From: Actinomycetota bacterium
Lineage (GTDB): Bacteria; Actinomycetota; Aquicultoria; Aquicultorales; Aquicultoraceae
Length of the DNA: 46,316 nt
Assembly: GCA_014859275.1 (NCBI GenBank)
Contig: JACUUO010000005.1
Coordinates: forward strand, 1-46,316
Reading direction: 5' to 3'
Shown here: positions 35,517-43,488 of the stretch, piece after piece
How positions within the stretch are numbered: position 1 is the first letter of the stretch
Layout: every line of letters begins with the position of its first letter
Notes under the pieces: generated by a model
What the model was told of the DNA's origin: nothing
Databases searched by the model: none
The model's input: the letters and a program-made list of their open reading frames with translations, nothing else
Translations under genes and position numbers: made by a program

Positions 35517-35885
35517 ATGGCTGAAGCTAAGAGAAAACCTGAAGAGAGAAGGCCCCCACTAAGAGAGGTCAAGCCTGGCGAGGAGGAAAGAAGGGAACGT
35601 CTAGAGGAAGCCAGGCCCCCGACAAGTGGGCTAGCCATGGCTGGGTTAGCGTTGGCGGTAATCTCGGTGTTTCTGCCGGTAATTATCGCTGTGATTGCGG
35701 CCTTTACGGGGGCCGCACTGGGCGGAGTAGCTCTCTCTCAGATTAGAAGGGGAGAGCGCTCCGGAAGTGGTCTCGCTTGGGGTGCGATAATAATAGGTGC
35801 GATCGTTGGTATACTTGCGCTTATCTTTTTAGCCCAGGTCCTTACCGGAACGGCAGGCTCTTCGAGCAGCTTATTTAATCTTTAG
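35517..35885 (+). CDS. DUF4190-type small membrane protein
   Basis: A 122-residue protein: a charged Arg/Glu/Pro-rich cytoplasmic N-terminus (about residues 1-38), then two membrane segments (SGLAMAGLALAVISVFLPVI and GSGLAWGAIIIGAIVGILAL) joined by GGVALSQIRRGERSG, the DUF4190 signature G-x2-LG-x-ALSQIRR. Function unknown; common in Actinobacteria. ATG 35517 chosen; TTG 35502 would add five residues. Divergent from the SLH gene. Confidence 0.75.
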   Translation: MAEAKRKPEERRPPLREVKPGEEERRERLEEARPPTSGLAMAGLALAVISVFLPVIIAVIAAFTGAALGGVALSQIRRGERSGSGLAWGAIIIGAIVGILALIFLAQVLTGTAGSSSSLFNL

Positions 35886-35915
35886 GATGTTGCATAATTT
35901 TCTGGCATAAGAATT

Positions 35916-35979
35916 AAAGCCTGATACAAGTTGTAGCTGTCTGATTCAAAGCCTGATACAAGTTGTAGCTGTCTGATTC
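35916..35979 (+). repeat. Perfect 32-bp tandem duplication
   Basis: Two adjacent identical 32-nt units (35916-35947, 35948-35979), each starting AAAGCCTGATACAAGTTGTA. They lie between the 3' ends of DUF4190 (+) and Yip1 (-). Confidence 0.85.
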
Positions 35980-36045
35980 ATCGGGCTTATTGGCTTTGTC
36001 CTTAAAAAGCGTCCTAAAAATAGCAACCACATGTAGTTATTAAAG

Positions 36046-36080
36046 GGCTGATTGCTGAAAGCTGATAGCTGGCGGCTAAA
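36046..36080. repeat. Degenerate GCTGATA heptad array
   Basis: GCTGATT GCTGAAA GCTGATA GCTGGCG GCTAAAT keep a 7-nt phase. Related to the arrays at 38915 and 39293. Confidence 0.6.
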
Positions 36081-36155
36081 TACAGGTAATCTATATCGAT
36101 AAGATATGGTTTTGCAGTTTGCAAGATCGTGTTGCAAGGTTCTGTGTACTATCTA

Positions 36156-36953
36156 TCAGCCCGAGAAGGTGAAAATTAAGATAAATATTCCTATGATCGG
36201 TATAAGGATAAGGGCAAGAAGTACAAGCGGTGGGATAAAGAAAGTTACTACCGCCCGGCCCGTTGAGAATTTGTAGTTCTCACGGATGGCTATGATCTCG
36301 AGTACAATCACCCAGATTGCAAACGGAAAGGAGGCCAGCATAGGGAGTTTTCTGCCAGCCCAACCATCTACGAACCCAAGAAGGCCAAATGGTACCGTGA
36401 GAATGAATGGAAAATTTGCAAATCCAAGCGCGCCTAACAAACCTGTAAAATTGCCTTTGCCCTTAAGCAATAAAGCGATGCCGTGATACAAGCCACTCCT
36501 AATGAAAAATGAGACAAAGGTGATGAGGAAGGTGATGATAACTGTGAAAATAGCCGCTGAGCGGGAGGTTTTAAACAAAGGCAACCGGCGTATCTCCGGT
36601 GCTTGATTAAGCTCGTTTAACATGCTAGGCAGGGCTGAGATGGCGTTAAGCCAGACCACAGCAACGAATATAAGAATACCTGCGAGCACCAGCTTGTTAT
36701 CAGCGATATGACGTAGGCTATCAACGGGCTTTGCTATCACACCATAGAGCAGATCAGCAGCAGCAGCAGTAGTGCTTTTTCCCTGTCCAACAGTGTGCTG
36801 AGGAGCGTTCACCCCAGCCACAGGCTCAGTGAAACCCATCCTTCCTATAGCTCTATCTCTTTGGCTCTCACTTTGCTTGTCGAAGCCCTTGCTCTCGCCA
36901 ACTGCTTCCGGCGAATCCCCGTGGCCAAATCCCTCGTTTTCGTAGTCATGCAT
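36156..36953 (-). CDS. Yip1-domain integral membrane protein
   Basis: A 265-residue protein with a 60-residue polar N-terminus, then LLYGVIAKPVDSLRHIADNK, which is the entry motif of Yip1-like (DUF1282) proteins, and five hydrophobic segments (about 88-106, 130-155, 170-190, 200-222, 235-262). Function in bacteria is unsettled. The start overlaps nothing and is 2 nt from the sppA stop on the same strand, so it is the second gene of a sppA-yip1 operon. Confidence 0.8.
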   Translation of the reverse strand: MHDYENEGFGHGDSPEAVGESKGFDKQSESQRDRAIGRMGFTEPVAGVNAPQHTVGQGKSTTAAAADLLYGVIAKPVDSLRHIADNKLVLAGILIFVAVVWLNAISALPSMLNELNQAPEIRRLPLFKTSRSAAIFTVIITFLITFVSFFIRSGLYHGIALLLKGKGNFTGLLGALGFANFPFILTVPFGLLGFVDGWAGRKLPMLASFPFAIWVIVLEIIAIRENYKFSTGRAVVTFFIPPLVLLALILIPIIGIFILIFTFSG

Positions 36954-36955
36954 TT

Positions 36956-37903
36956 CTATTGTCCTCCATAGTATCGATATTGTGGAGCTGCGTATGTGTT
37001 TTGTATTCTTTCGAGCAACAGGAAGTCACGGCCTAACGCCTGCATCCGTATAAGATCGCGGATCTGTATCCCGGGGCCGCCAAAGAGTTCGTCGAGGAAC
37101 GTCGGCGGCCTATATTCCTCGACGAAAGGATCTTCAATATTTGCAAGGTCCGCCGCGACGTCGACGGCGGCCTGATAGCCACCGAGCTCATCAATGAGGC
37201 CGAGCTTTTTCGCCCTCGAAGCGGAGAAGACCTCGCCCGTTGCAAGCTCCTTCACCTTATTTTTGCTTAATTTACGCCCCTTGGCGACGTCGTTTATGAA
37301 TTGCCTATATGTTTCATCTGAGAGCGCCTGCAGCTTTTTTCTTTCCTCCGGGATAAGGGTGCGGTCGGTCATATCCTTATTCTTACCGGATTTGATCGTC
37401 TGAACTTTTATCCCAAGCTTAGCGTAGAGGCCTGAGAGATCCGCTACCTTAATTATAACGCCAATGCTGCCGATGAGGCTTCCGGGTTTGGCCACTATCT
37501 TATCAGCCTGCGATGCGATATAGTAAGCGCCCGAGGCGACGATATCGCCTGCGAACACGATCACCGGTTTCTCGGAATCCCGGACCAGCTCGGCGATTTC
37601 TTGTGATGCGCCGACTACTCCGCCGGGGCTGTCAATTTTTAGTATGATGGCTCCCACTCTCGGGTCATCATTGGCCCTTTCGAGCTGATGACGCACGAAT
37701 GTAGGGGTGATACCTGCGCCCGATGAAAAGAAAGATGCATCTTTGCTTTCGGCAATCAAGCCGCTGAGCGGGATGAATGCGATTACACCACTATCGCCAG
37801 TAATAATTTTACCCGGTTTAAGGATCACTGCGACAACGATAATTACCGTAGAAATAAAAACAATCCCTAGAATTATTGATATAACGAGCGTGCTTCTTTT
37901 CAA
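36956..37903 (-). CDS. sppA: Signal peptide peptidase SppA, short form
   Basis: A 315-residue membrane-anchored protease that degrades leftover signal peptides. N-terminal anchor (about 5-30); S49 core with ILKIDSPGGVVGASQEIAEL, catalytic Ser in GDIVASGAYYIASQADKI, GSIGVI, and the catalytic Lys in SGKNKDMTDRTL. The single-domain length matches Gram-positive/archaeal SppA and not the double E. coli form. GGAGGAAC lies upstream of the ATG. Works after Sec export, for which secA is also here. Confidence 0.93.
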   Translation of the reverse strand: MKRSTLVISIILGIVFISTVIIVVAVILKPGKIITGDSGVIAFIPLSGLIAESKDASFFSSGAGITPTFVRHQLERANDDPRVGAIILKIDSPGGVVGASQEIAELVRDSEKPVIVFAGDIVASGAYYIASQADKIVAKPGSLIGSIGVIIKVADLSGLYAKLGIKVQTIKSGKNKDMTDRTLIPEERKKLQALSDETYRQFINDVAKGRKLSKNKVKELATGEVFSASRAKKLGLIDELGGYQAAVDVAADLANIEDPFVEEYRPPTFLDELFGGPGIQIRDLIRMQALGRDFLLLERIQNTYAAPQYRYYGGQ

Positions 37904-38371
37904 GCTGTTCCTCCTTATACTTATGCCTTAAATGCATCCTTACTAGAAGTTATACATAAATGCTATATGGTTGTAAATCATCTTTTTGTGAGGGAGAACC
38001 GCTGTGCGCCGGCTGCGGTTGTCCTTATGCTTCTCGGAAGGAAGATGTGACCGAGCACAAACTCACGCTCAACCAGGGGGTTATGAACCTAATCGTCCGT
38101 TCTTTGGTGGTATGCCGATGTGTCATAGATCGGGTGGTCTTGCCGGGTAGTACTTCTCACTAGCAACACGGTAACGGTCAAGGAGGCGAAACTGAAACCC
38201 AAGCATCGGTTTCTTGATAATCTATCGATCGTTTCTGGGATCGTACAGGAGAATTCTGTAAAGTGTACCTGCACAGTTTTCAAGACGGACCCGCAGATAT
38301 GCATACCTTGAATATTGTTCCAAATAGTTTTAAAATGGAGAGGTTGCAGATGTCTTACATCTGCATAATAT
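37904..38371. other. Gene-poor stretch before tRNA-His
   Basis: A 67-codon plus-strand frame (37960-38163) is Cys-rich at its start (CEGEPLCAGCGCPY) but has no ribosome binding site and its second half looks random. A 9-bp hairpin lies at 38345-38365. Confidence 0.3.
38345..38365. repeat. Hairpin just upstream of tRNA-His
   Basis: TGCAGATGT (38345-38353), CTT, ACATCTGCA (38357-38365); ends 6 nt before the tRNA. It could be a processing signal or a terminator protecting the tRNA gene. Confidence 0.45.
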
Positions 38372-38446
38372 GGTGATCGTAGCTCAATCGGTTAGAGCGT
38401 CGGACTGTGGCTCCGAAGGCTGAGGGTTCAAGTCCCTTCGGTCACC
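38372..38446 (+). tRNA. tRNA-His (GTG)
   Basis: Encoded G-1 (38372) faces C73 (38446), the histidine identity pair. Acceptor GTGATCG/CGGTCAC; anticodon loop CTGTGGC (GTG). Confidence 0.95.
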
Positions 38447-38465
38447 CAAAGATAGGACCGAGGTC

Positions 38466-38556
38466 TTTAATTAGAGATTAGAGATTAGAGATTGGATTTG
38501 CCGGATACAGAGGCATCAAGGGGTCTAATCTCTGGTTTCAAGTCTCTAATTTCTTT
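38466..38556. repeat. Inverted pair of heptad arrays between tRNA-His and tRNA-Lys
   Basis: AGATTAG AGATTAG AGATTGG (about 38473-38494) is complementary to the phased run TCTAATC TCTGGTT TCAAGTC TCTAATT (38524-38551), so both arms share a 7-nt period and can fold together. Confidence 0.65.
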
Positions 38557-38559
38557 TTC

Positions 38560-38633
38560 GGGCACTTAGCTCAATTAGGCAGAGCGGCGGACTCTTAATC
38601 CGTAGGTTACAGGTTCGATTCCTGTAGTGCCCA
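38560..38633 (+). tRNA. tRNA-Lys (CTT)
   Basis: Acceptor GGGCACT/AGTGCCC; anticodon loop CTCTTAA (CTT); T-arm ACAGG TTCGATT CCTGT; discriminator A. Confidence 0.95.
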
Positions 38634-38634
38634 C

Positions 38635-38664
38635 AGAAAAACTGCACTTAAGTGCAGTTTTTCT
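38635..38664 (+). terminator. 30-bp perfect palindrome after tRNA-Lys
   Basis: AGAAAAACTGCACTT followed at once by its reverse complement ending in TTTTTCT. Starts two bases after the tRNA. Same outer arms as at 33582 and 39139. Confidence 0.8.
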
Positions 38665-38667
38665 AGG

Positions 38668-38944
38668 AAATAGAGAACAGAATCTAGAAAATAGAAAATA
38701 GATTGAATTATTGTGGGAGATAAGTGAAGGGTGAGGGTTTAAATAACCGCAGACCTTTTCTACTCGGTCTAATCTAAGTAGGGGCGGACCCTGTGTCCAA
38801 ATGTAGGGGCGGACCCTGTGTCCGCCAGTAGTTGCCCGATTTATCGGGCGTATTTATCTCCCTCTGGGAGAGGGTGTAGGGTGAGGGTAAATACGCCCGT
38901 TTCATACCCACATGCTGATAGCTGATAGCTGATAGCTGATAGCT
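38668..38944. repeat. Repeat-rich stretch between tRNA-Lys and tRNA-Leu
   Basis: GAAATAG AGAACAG AATCTAG AAAATAG AAAATAG (38669-38703, 7-nt period); two copies of GTAGGGGCGGACCCTGTGTC (38779, 38802); a CTCCCTCTGGGAGAGGG hairpin unit (38858-38920) repeated at 39240; then GCTGATA four times (38915-38942). Confidence 0.7.
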
Positions 38945-39009
38945 ACATTAAAGTAGATTGTACTGTAAGAAAGTTTACATGGGAAACAGCGTCCCTAGCA
39001 CTGACTAAC

Positions 39010-39055
39010 TGATTTCTGAAGTGGGAAGCGCCGTTCTTGTCCTGGTTTCTGGTTT
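39010..39055. repeat. Short GTTTCTG heptads before tRNA-Leu
   Basis: TGTCCTG GTTTCTG GTTTGCG runs in phase into the first bases of the tRNA. Confidence 0.4.
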
Positions 39056-39137
39056 GCGAGGGTGGCGGAATTGGCAGACGCGCTAGACTTAGGATCTAGT
39101 AGGGCAACCTGTGGGGGTTCGAGTCCCCCCTCTCGCA
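39056..39137 (+). tRNA. tRNA-Leu (TAG)
   Basis: Acceptor GCGAGGG/CTCTCGC; anticodon loop CTTAGGA (TAG); long variable arm TAGGGCAACCTG-type, as in class II tRNAs; discriminator A. 82 nt. Confidence 0.95.
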
Positions 39138-39138
39138 C

Positions 39139-39169
39139 AGAAAAACTGCCCTTTGGGGGCAGTTTTTCT
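39139..39169 (+). terminator. Hairpin after tRNA-Leu (AGAAAAACTGCC family)
   Basis: AGAAAAACTGCC (39139-39150) pairs with GGCAGTTTTTCT (39158-39169). Confidence 0.8.
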
Positions 39170-39188
39170 AGAGAGTAGGAATTAGAAG

Positions 39189-39330
39189 TAGACATCCATG
39201 CCACAAAGCGTGGTACCATCGGGGGATGAAAATTTCCCTCTCCCTCTGGGAGAGGGCGTAGGTGAGGGTGAATACCCTCGTTTTATACCCACATGCTAAC
39301 AGCTGGTGGCTGATAGCTGATTTAGGCTGT
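39189..39330. repeat. Copies of dispersed repeats and a GCTGATA array
   Basis: 44-bp repeat copy 2 (39189-39232), second copy of the CTCCCTCTGGGAGAGGG unit (39240-39297), then GCTAACA GCTGGTG GCTGATA GCTGATT (39294-39321). The same order (CCTCTGGGAG unit, ACCCACATGCT, heptads) occurs at 38858-38944. Confidence 0.7.
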
Positions 39331-39435
39331 ATGCTATTAATCCATACTCTTCCCGTTTATAGGAAGTACTTGTTTGGCCCATAACCGGCAGTACAGCAAA
39401 TATATGAATTATGGTTGATTTAGGGGAGGCTTATA

Positions 39436-40776
39436 TTGAAAACAGAAATTGAGAGGTTAGAAGAGAAAAATACCGTGCTTCTAAGGGTAGAAGTTCCGGC
39501 CGATACGTTTGGCAAAGCGATTGATGAGGCATATAAAAAGATATCTAACCAACTTGTCATTCCCGGTTTTAGGAAGGGCAAGGTTCCAAAACCCGTGATA
39601 GATAGCAGGGTAGGCAAGCAGTCTGTTCAGGAGGAGGCGCTTCAAAGCGCTTTACCTTCGTATTATATTGATGCCTTAAAGGATGTCGATATCGAACCTA
39701 TCGATCAGCCTGAGGTCGATATCGTCCAGATTGAAGAAAGTAAGCCACTTATATTCACCGCTAAGGTAAAGGTTAAACCTGAGGTGAAGCTCGGTGACTA
39801 TAAAGGCACTGAGATTGAGAAACCCTCAGCAGAAGTCACCGAGGAAGAGATTGACGAGCAGATAGAGACATTAAGAGATAACTTTGCTAATCTGGAACCT
39901 GTAGAGGACAGGTCGGTGAAAGAAGGGGACTTTGTTCTTATAGATTTCGAAGGCTTCATAGATGATGAGCCGTTTGAAGGTGGCTCGGCTGAGGATTATC
40001 TACTTGAGGTGGGCTCAAAGACGTTTATTCCCGGGTTTGAGGAACAACTCATCGGGATGAGTAAGGGTGAGTCCAAGGAGATTGAGGTAGCGTTTCCGGA
40101 CGACTATGGGAGCGAACAGCTTGCAGGCAAAGAGGCCAGATTTAAAGTCTCCCTAAAGGAGATTAAAGAGAAAAAGCTACAAGAGCTGGATGATGATTTT
40201 GCGAAGCAAGTAGGCTTTGATACGGTTGATGAATTACGATCAGATATAAGAGAAAAGGTACGTGAAGCAAAACGGAAATACGCCAATACCGAAGTAAGGC
40301 GGATTATAGTTGATAAGGTGACCGATGCTGCCGAGGTGGAGGTCCATGATGTCATGGTTGAGCGAGAGCTCGATGAGATGTTGAAGGATTTTTCGAGCGA
40401 TGTCAAAAGGCAAGGACTAGAACTTAACCAGTATCTCGAAATGACGGGGACAACCGTTGAAGACCTGCACAATGAATGGCGAGATAGAGCTGAGGACAGG
40501 GTTAAGAGCCGTCTGGTATTAGAAGCTATCTCAGAGGCAGAGAATGTTGAAGTCTCACCCGAAGACGTCGATAATGAGATTAAGAAGGCCGCCGAGGCGA
40601 CTGGCCGGGACTTTGATGAAGTAAAGCAGATCTTTCAGATGAAAGGCACTATCAATAGCCTCGGAAAGAGGCTATTGATAGGCAAGGCTATCGATTGGCT
40701 AATAGAAAATGCAAATATAAAGATAAAAGAAGAAATGGAAGAGAAAGAAAATCAAGAGGGCAAGGGGATGGAGTGA
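39436..40776 (+). CDS. tig: Trigger factor
   Basis: Ribosome-bound chaperone for nascent chains. The 446-residue product has the ribosome-binding loop [13 protein letters not shown] (residues 45-57; GFRxGKxP motif), a PPIase FKBP-type domain ([20 protein letters not shown], then [16 protein letters not shown]), and the C-terminal chaperone arms (helical from about residue 245). TTG 39436 has GGGGAGG 7 nt upstream. Its TGA overlaps the clpP ATG (TGATG), so tig-clpP are translationally coupled. Confidence 0.96.
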   Translation: MKTEIERLEEKNTVLLRVEVPADTFGKAIDEAYKKISNQLVIPGFRKGKVPKPVIDSRVGKQSVQEEALQSALPSYYIDALKDVDIEPIDQPEVDIVQIEESKPLIFTAKVKVKPEVKLGDYKGTEIEKPSAEVTEEEIDEQIETLRDNFANLEPVEDRSVKEGDFVLIDFEGFIDDEPFEGGSAEDYLLEVGSKTFIPGFEEQLIGMSKGESKEIEVAFPDDYGSEQLAGKEARFKVSLKEIKEKKLQELDDDFAKQVGFDTVDELRSDIREKVREAKRKYANTEVRRIIVDKVTDAAEVEVHDVMVERELDEMLKDFSSDVKRQGLELNQYLEMTGTTVEDLHNEWRDRAEDRVKSRLVLEAISEAENVEVSPEDVDNEIKKAAEATGRDFDEVKQIFQMKGTINSLGKRLLIGKAIDWLIENANIKIKEEMEEKENQEGKGME

Positions 40777-41381
40777 TGAGTGAGATTATCAGAAACCAGC
40801 TAGTTCCTATGGTTGTTGAGCAGACGGCGAGGGGTGAAAGGGCATATGATATCTACTCTAGGCTTTTGACCGATAGAGTTATTTTTCTTGGAACGCCCAT
40901 AGACGACAACGTTGCGAATCTTATAATCGCCCAGCTCCTTCACTTGGAATCTGAGGACCCTGATAAAGATATCAATATTTATCTAAATAGTCCGGGGGGA
41001 GTTGTTACCGCCGCGCTTGCCATTTATGATACAATGCAATATGTAAAGCCTGATGTATCGACTATCTGTATAGGGCAGGCTGCAAGCGCCGCGGCGCTAC
41101 TATTAACATCTGGTGCCGCGGGGAAGAGATATGCGCTTCCGAATGCGAGAGTATTGGTTCATCAGCCGCACGGCGGCGCAACAGGCCAGGCAGTCGATAT
41201 CGATATCCAGGCGAGAGAAATCTTGCGCACCAGGAAGGTATTGGATGAGATCCTGGCTAGGCATACGGGTCAACCGATAGAGAGGGTGCATAACGACACA
41301 GACAGGGACTACATCATGACTGCCGTTGAAGCTAAAAATTACGGTATCGTTGATGAAGTCATCACGCAACGCAAGAAGTAA
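40776..41381 (+). CDS. clpP: ATP-dependent Clp protease proteolytic subunit
   Basis: The 201-residue serine peptidase chamber of Clp[22 protein letters not shown] is followed by the standard [40 protein letters not shown], the catalytic Ser in [16 protein letters not shown], and His in [20 protein letters not shown] 40776 is used because it aligns with family N-termini; a longer frame from 40695 overlaps tig. With ClpX it degrades proteins that carry the LAA tag added by the tmRNA encoded here. Confidence 0.96.
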   Translation: MSEIIRNQLVPMVVEQTARGERAYDIYSRLLTDRVIFLGTPIDDNVANLIIAQLLHLESEDPDKDINIYLNSPGGVVTAALAIYDTMQYVKPDVSTICIGQAASAAALLLTSGAAGKRYALPNARVLVHQPHGGATGQAVDIDIQAREILRTRKVLDEILARHTGQPIERVHNDTDRDYIMTAVEAKNYGIVDEVITQRKK

Positions 41382-41392
41382 GGGAGGTAGTA

Positions 41393-42670
41393 ATGGCCAA
41401 ATTCAGCGAGAATGAGCAGCTCAAGTGCTCTTTTTGTGGAAAGAGCCAGCGACAGGTTAAGAAGTTAATTGCGGGTCCTGGCGTTTACATCTGCGATGAG
41501 TGCATTGATCTGTGCAACGAAATAATAGAAGAAGAGCTAACTGAAGAGGTTGAGTTTAAATTAGAAGACCTCCCGAAGCCGAAGGAGATCTATGGCGTAC
41601 TCAACGATTATGTCATAGGTCAGGAGATTGCTAAGAGGATCCTTTCAGTGGCCGTTTACAACCACTATAAGAGGATTCAGGTCGGTCCGCAGGGAGACGA
41701 TGATGTTGAACTGCAAAAGAGCAATATCTTGCTGCTGGGGCCAACCGGTTGCGGTAAGACCCTATTGGCGCAGACTTTGGCCAAGATTCTTAACGTACCG
41801 TTTGCTATAGCTGATGCAACGGCGTTAACAGAAGCTGGATACGTAGGAGAGGATGTCGAGAACATCCTGCTCAAGCTGATCCAGGCAGCTGATTACGATG
41901 TTAAGAGGGCAGAGACAGGTATTATCTACATTGATGAGATTGATAAGATTGCTCGTAAGAGTGAAAATCCGTCAATCACCCGAGATGTTTCGGGTGAGGG
42001 CGTTCAACAGGCGCTTCTAAAGATTCTGGAAGGTACTGAGGCGAGTGTGCCGCCGCAGGGCGGGAGGAAGCATCCGCATCAGGAATTTATCCAGATCGAC
42101 ACCACCAACGTACTGTTTGTAGTCGGTGGTGCATTTGCGGGCCTCGATAAGATAATACAGAATCGTATTGGCAAGAAAGGCCTTGGCTTCGGCGCTGAAA
42201 TCAGGAGCAAGGGTGAGAAAGATATCGGTGCGATTATGAGTCAGGTCCTGCCGGAAGACCTACTTAGGTTCGGTATGATACCGGAGTTTGTAGGAAGATT
42301 GCCGGTTATAGCGACTGTGAATAACCTGACGGAAGATGATCTTGTAAAGATACTAACGGAGCCTAAGAACGCACTTGTTAAACAGTACAAGAAGTTCTTT
42401 GAGTACGATGGCGTAGAGCTGGTATTCACCGAGGAGGCGCTTCGGGCCGTAGCTCGTAAGGCCATGGACCGCGGTACTGGTGCCCGCGGCTTAAGGGCTA
42501 TACTCGAGAACGTATTGCTCGATGTCATGTACGACCTGCCATCCCGCACAAACATTAGGAAGTGCGTGATTACAAAAGAAGTCATTGAACAGAACATCGA
42601 GCCGACGCTTCTGACTGAAGGCATGGAGGACGTAATTGTTTCGAACGATGAGACGGAAGTCTCGGCGTAA
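41393..42670 (+). CDS. clpX: ATP-dependent Clp protease ATP-binding subunit ClpX
   Basis: AAA+ unfoldase, 425 residues. Four-Cys zinc domain (CSFCGKSQ, then [10 protein letters not shown]), Walker [13 protein letters not shown], pore-loop [11 protein letters not shown], Walker [11 protein letters not shown], the IGF-like ClpP-docking loop region KKGLGFGAE, and sensor [13 protein letters not shown]. All match the family. AGGGAGG precedes the ATG, 11 nt after clpP. A strong terminator closes the tig-clpP-clpX unit. Confidence 0.97.
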   Translation: MAKFSENEQLKCSFCGKSQRQVKKLIAGPGVYICDECIDLCNEIIEEELTEEVEFKLEDLPKPKEIYGVLNDYVIGQEIAKRILSVAVYNHYKRIQVGPQGDDDVELQKSNILLLGPTGCGKTLLAQTLAKILNVPFAIADATALTEAGYVGEDVENILLKLIQAADYDVKRAETGIIYIDEIDKIARKSENPSITRDVSGEGVQQALLKILEGTEASVPPQGGRKHPHQEFIQIDTTNVLFVVGGAFAGLDKIIQNRIGKKGLGFGAEIRSKGEKDIGAIMSQVLPEDLLRFGMIPEFVGRLPVIATVNNLTEDDLVKILTEPKNALVKQYKKFFEYDGVELVFTEEALRAVARKAMDRGTGARGLRAILENVLLDVMYDLPSRTNIRKCVITKEVIEQNIEPTLLTEGMEDVIVSNDETEVSA

Positions 42671-42685
42671 AATTAAGATAATGTA

Positions 42686-42713
42686 AAAAGGCAGCTTCTA
42701 GAAGCTGCCTTTT
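42686..42713 (+). terminator. Terminator of tig-clpP-clpX
   Basis: AAAAGGCAGCTTCT (42686-42699) and its exact complement (42700-42713), then ATTATT. Confidence 0.85.
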
Positions 42714-42790
42714 ATTATTGTGATCAGAGATTTTGCATCTTATAACAGGCCATTAACTTGATTTTCAATAAGTTCAGTTCATTATGAGCA

Positions 42791-43396
42791 ATGCTTATGG
42801 ACAATTATGACTTAGTGTTAAATAGGCTCATCGAACAGCTTGCCAAATTTAATTACGCAATCGTGAGCGGTAGGACAGGTGCTCAATTTGATATTGACAA
42901 CGAGGTGTTGAAGTTACGCTTTTTGGGGCAGGACTATATGGTCTCAAAGAAGGAGTGCCGGCCGCTATGCGACAGCGGTGGGATTAATACGAAAGATATG
43001 ATCCTCATCATGGACTATCTGTTATCCTTCGGAGGTCTGGATGCTGGTGATGGCTGGGTTGATTTCCGTGATCTACCCGGCTCTATGCCTTACGATGGCG
43101 CTTTTAGGGCAAATGTTGAGTCGGTGCTCGAGCAAAATGTATCTGAAATTATCCGGCGCAAGGATGAATTAGTGAGTAAGTTTGATGGCTATGATGCGAT
43201 CGGATTCTCCTCCTCTGACTTTGCGGTCGTATTCCAAATCTTTCCCAGGGTTGACTGCCTGGTTCTCCTTTGCGAGGGAGATGATGAGATTGGTCCCGGG
43301 GCAAAGCTTCTCTTCTCATCAAAGGCACATCATTATCTATCGACTGAAAGCCTAGCGGCAATTGGTGAGGCGCTAACCAGGAGGCTTGTCGGTTAG
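42791..43396 (+). CDS. DUF3786 domain protein
   Basis: A 201-residue soluble protein. The family pattern is visible in ILIMDYLLSFGG, GWVDFRDLPGSMPYDGAFRA and the end GPGAKLLFSSKAHHYLSTES followed by LAAIGEALTRRL. DUF3786 is found in anaerobes and often near corrinoid or Fe-S metabolism, but its biochemical role is unknown. ATG 42791 or 42797 may be used; neither has a strong ribosome binding site. It sits alone between clpX and valS. Confidence 0.75.
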   Translation: MLMDNYDLVLNRLIEQLAKFNYAIVSGRTGAQFDIDNEVLKLRFLGQDYMVSKKECRPLCDSGGINTKDMILIMDYLLSFGGLDAGDGWVDFRDLPGSMPYDGAFRANVESVLEQNVSEIIRRKDELVSKFDGYDAIGFSSSDFAVVFQIFPRVDCLVLLCEGDDEIGPGAKLLFSSKAHHYLSTESLAAIGEALTRRLVG

Positions 43397-43488
43397 CGCT
43401 CTTTTTTCGGATGGGAGTGGGTAGGTACGCTCACCCGCTTACACGGTGATAGACCCTGTGGTATCATATGTCATATGAAGGGAGACGC

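Noticed and set aside
37960-38163. Cys-rich 67-codon frame before tRNA-His
   Set aside because: No ribosome binding site; composition after the first 25 codons looks random.
43397-43488. T-box leader for valS
   Set aside because: Only 92 nt with no T-box consensus or terminator/antiterminator pair.
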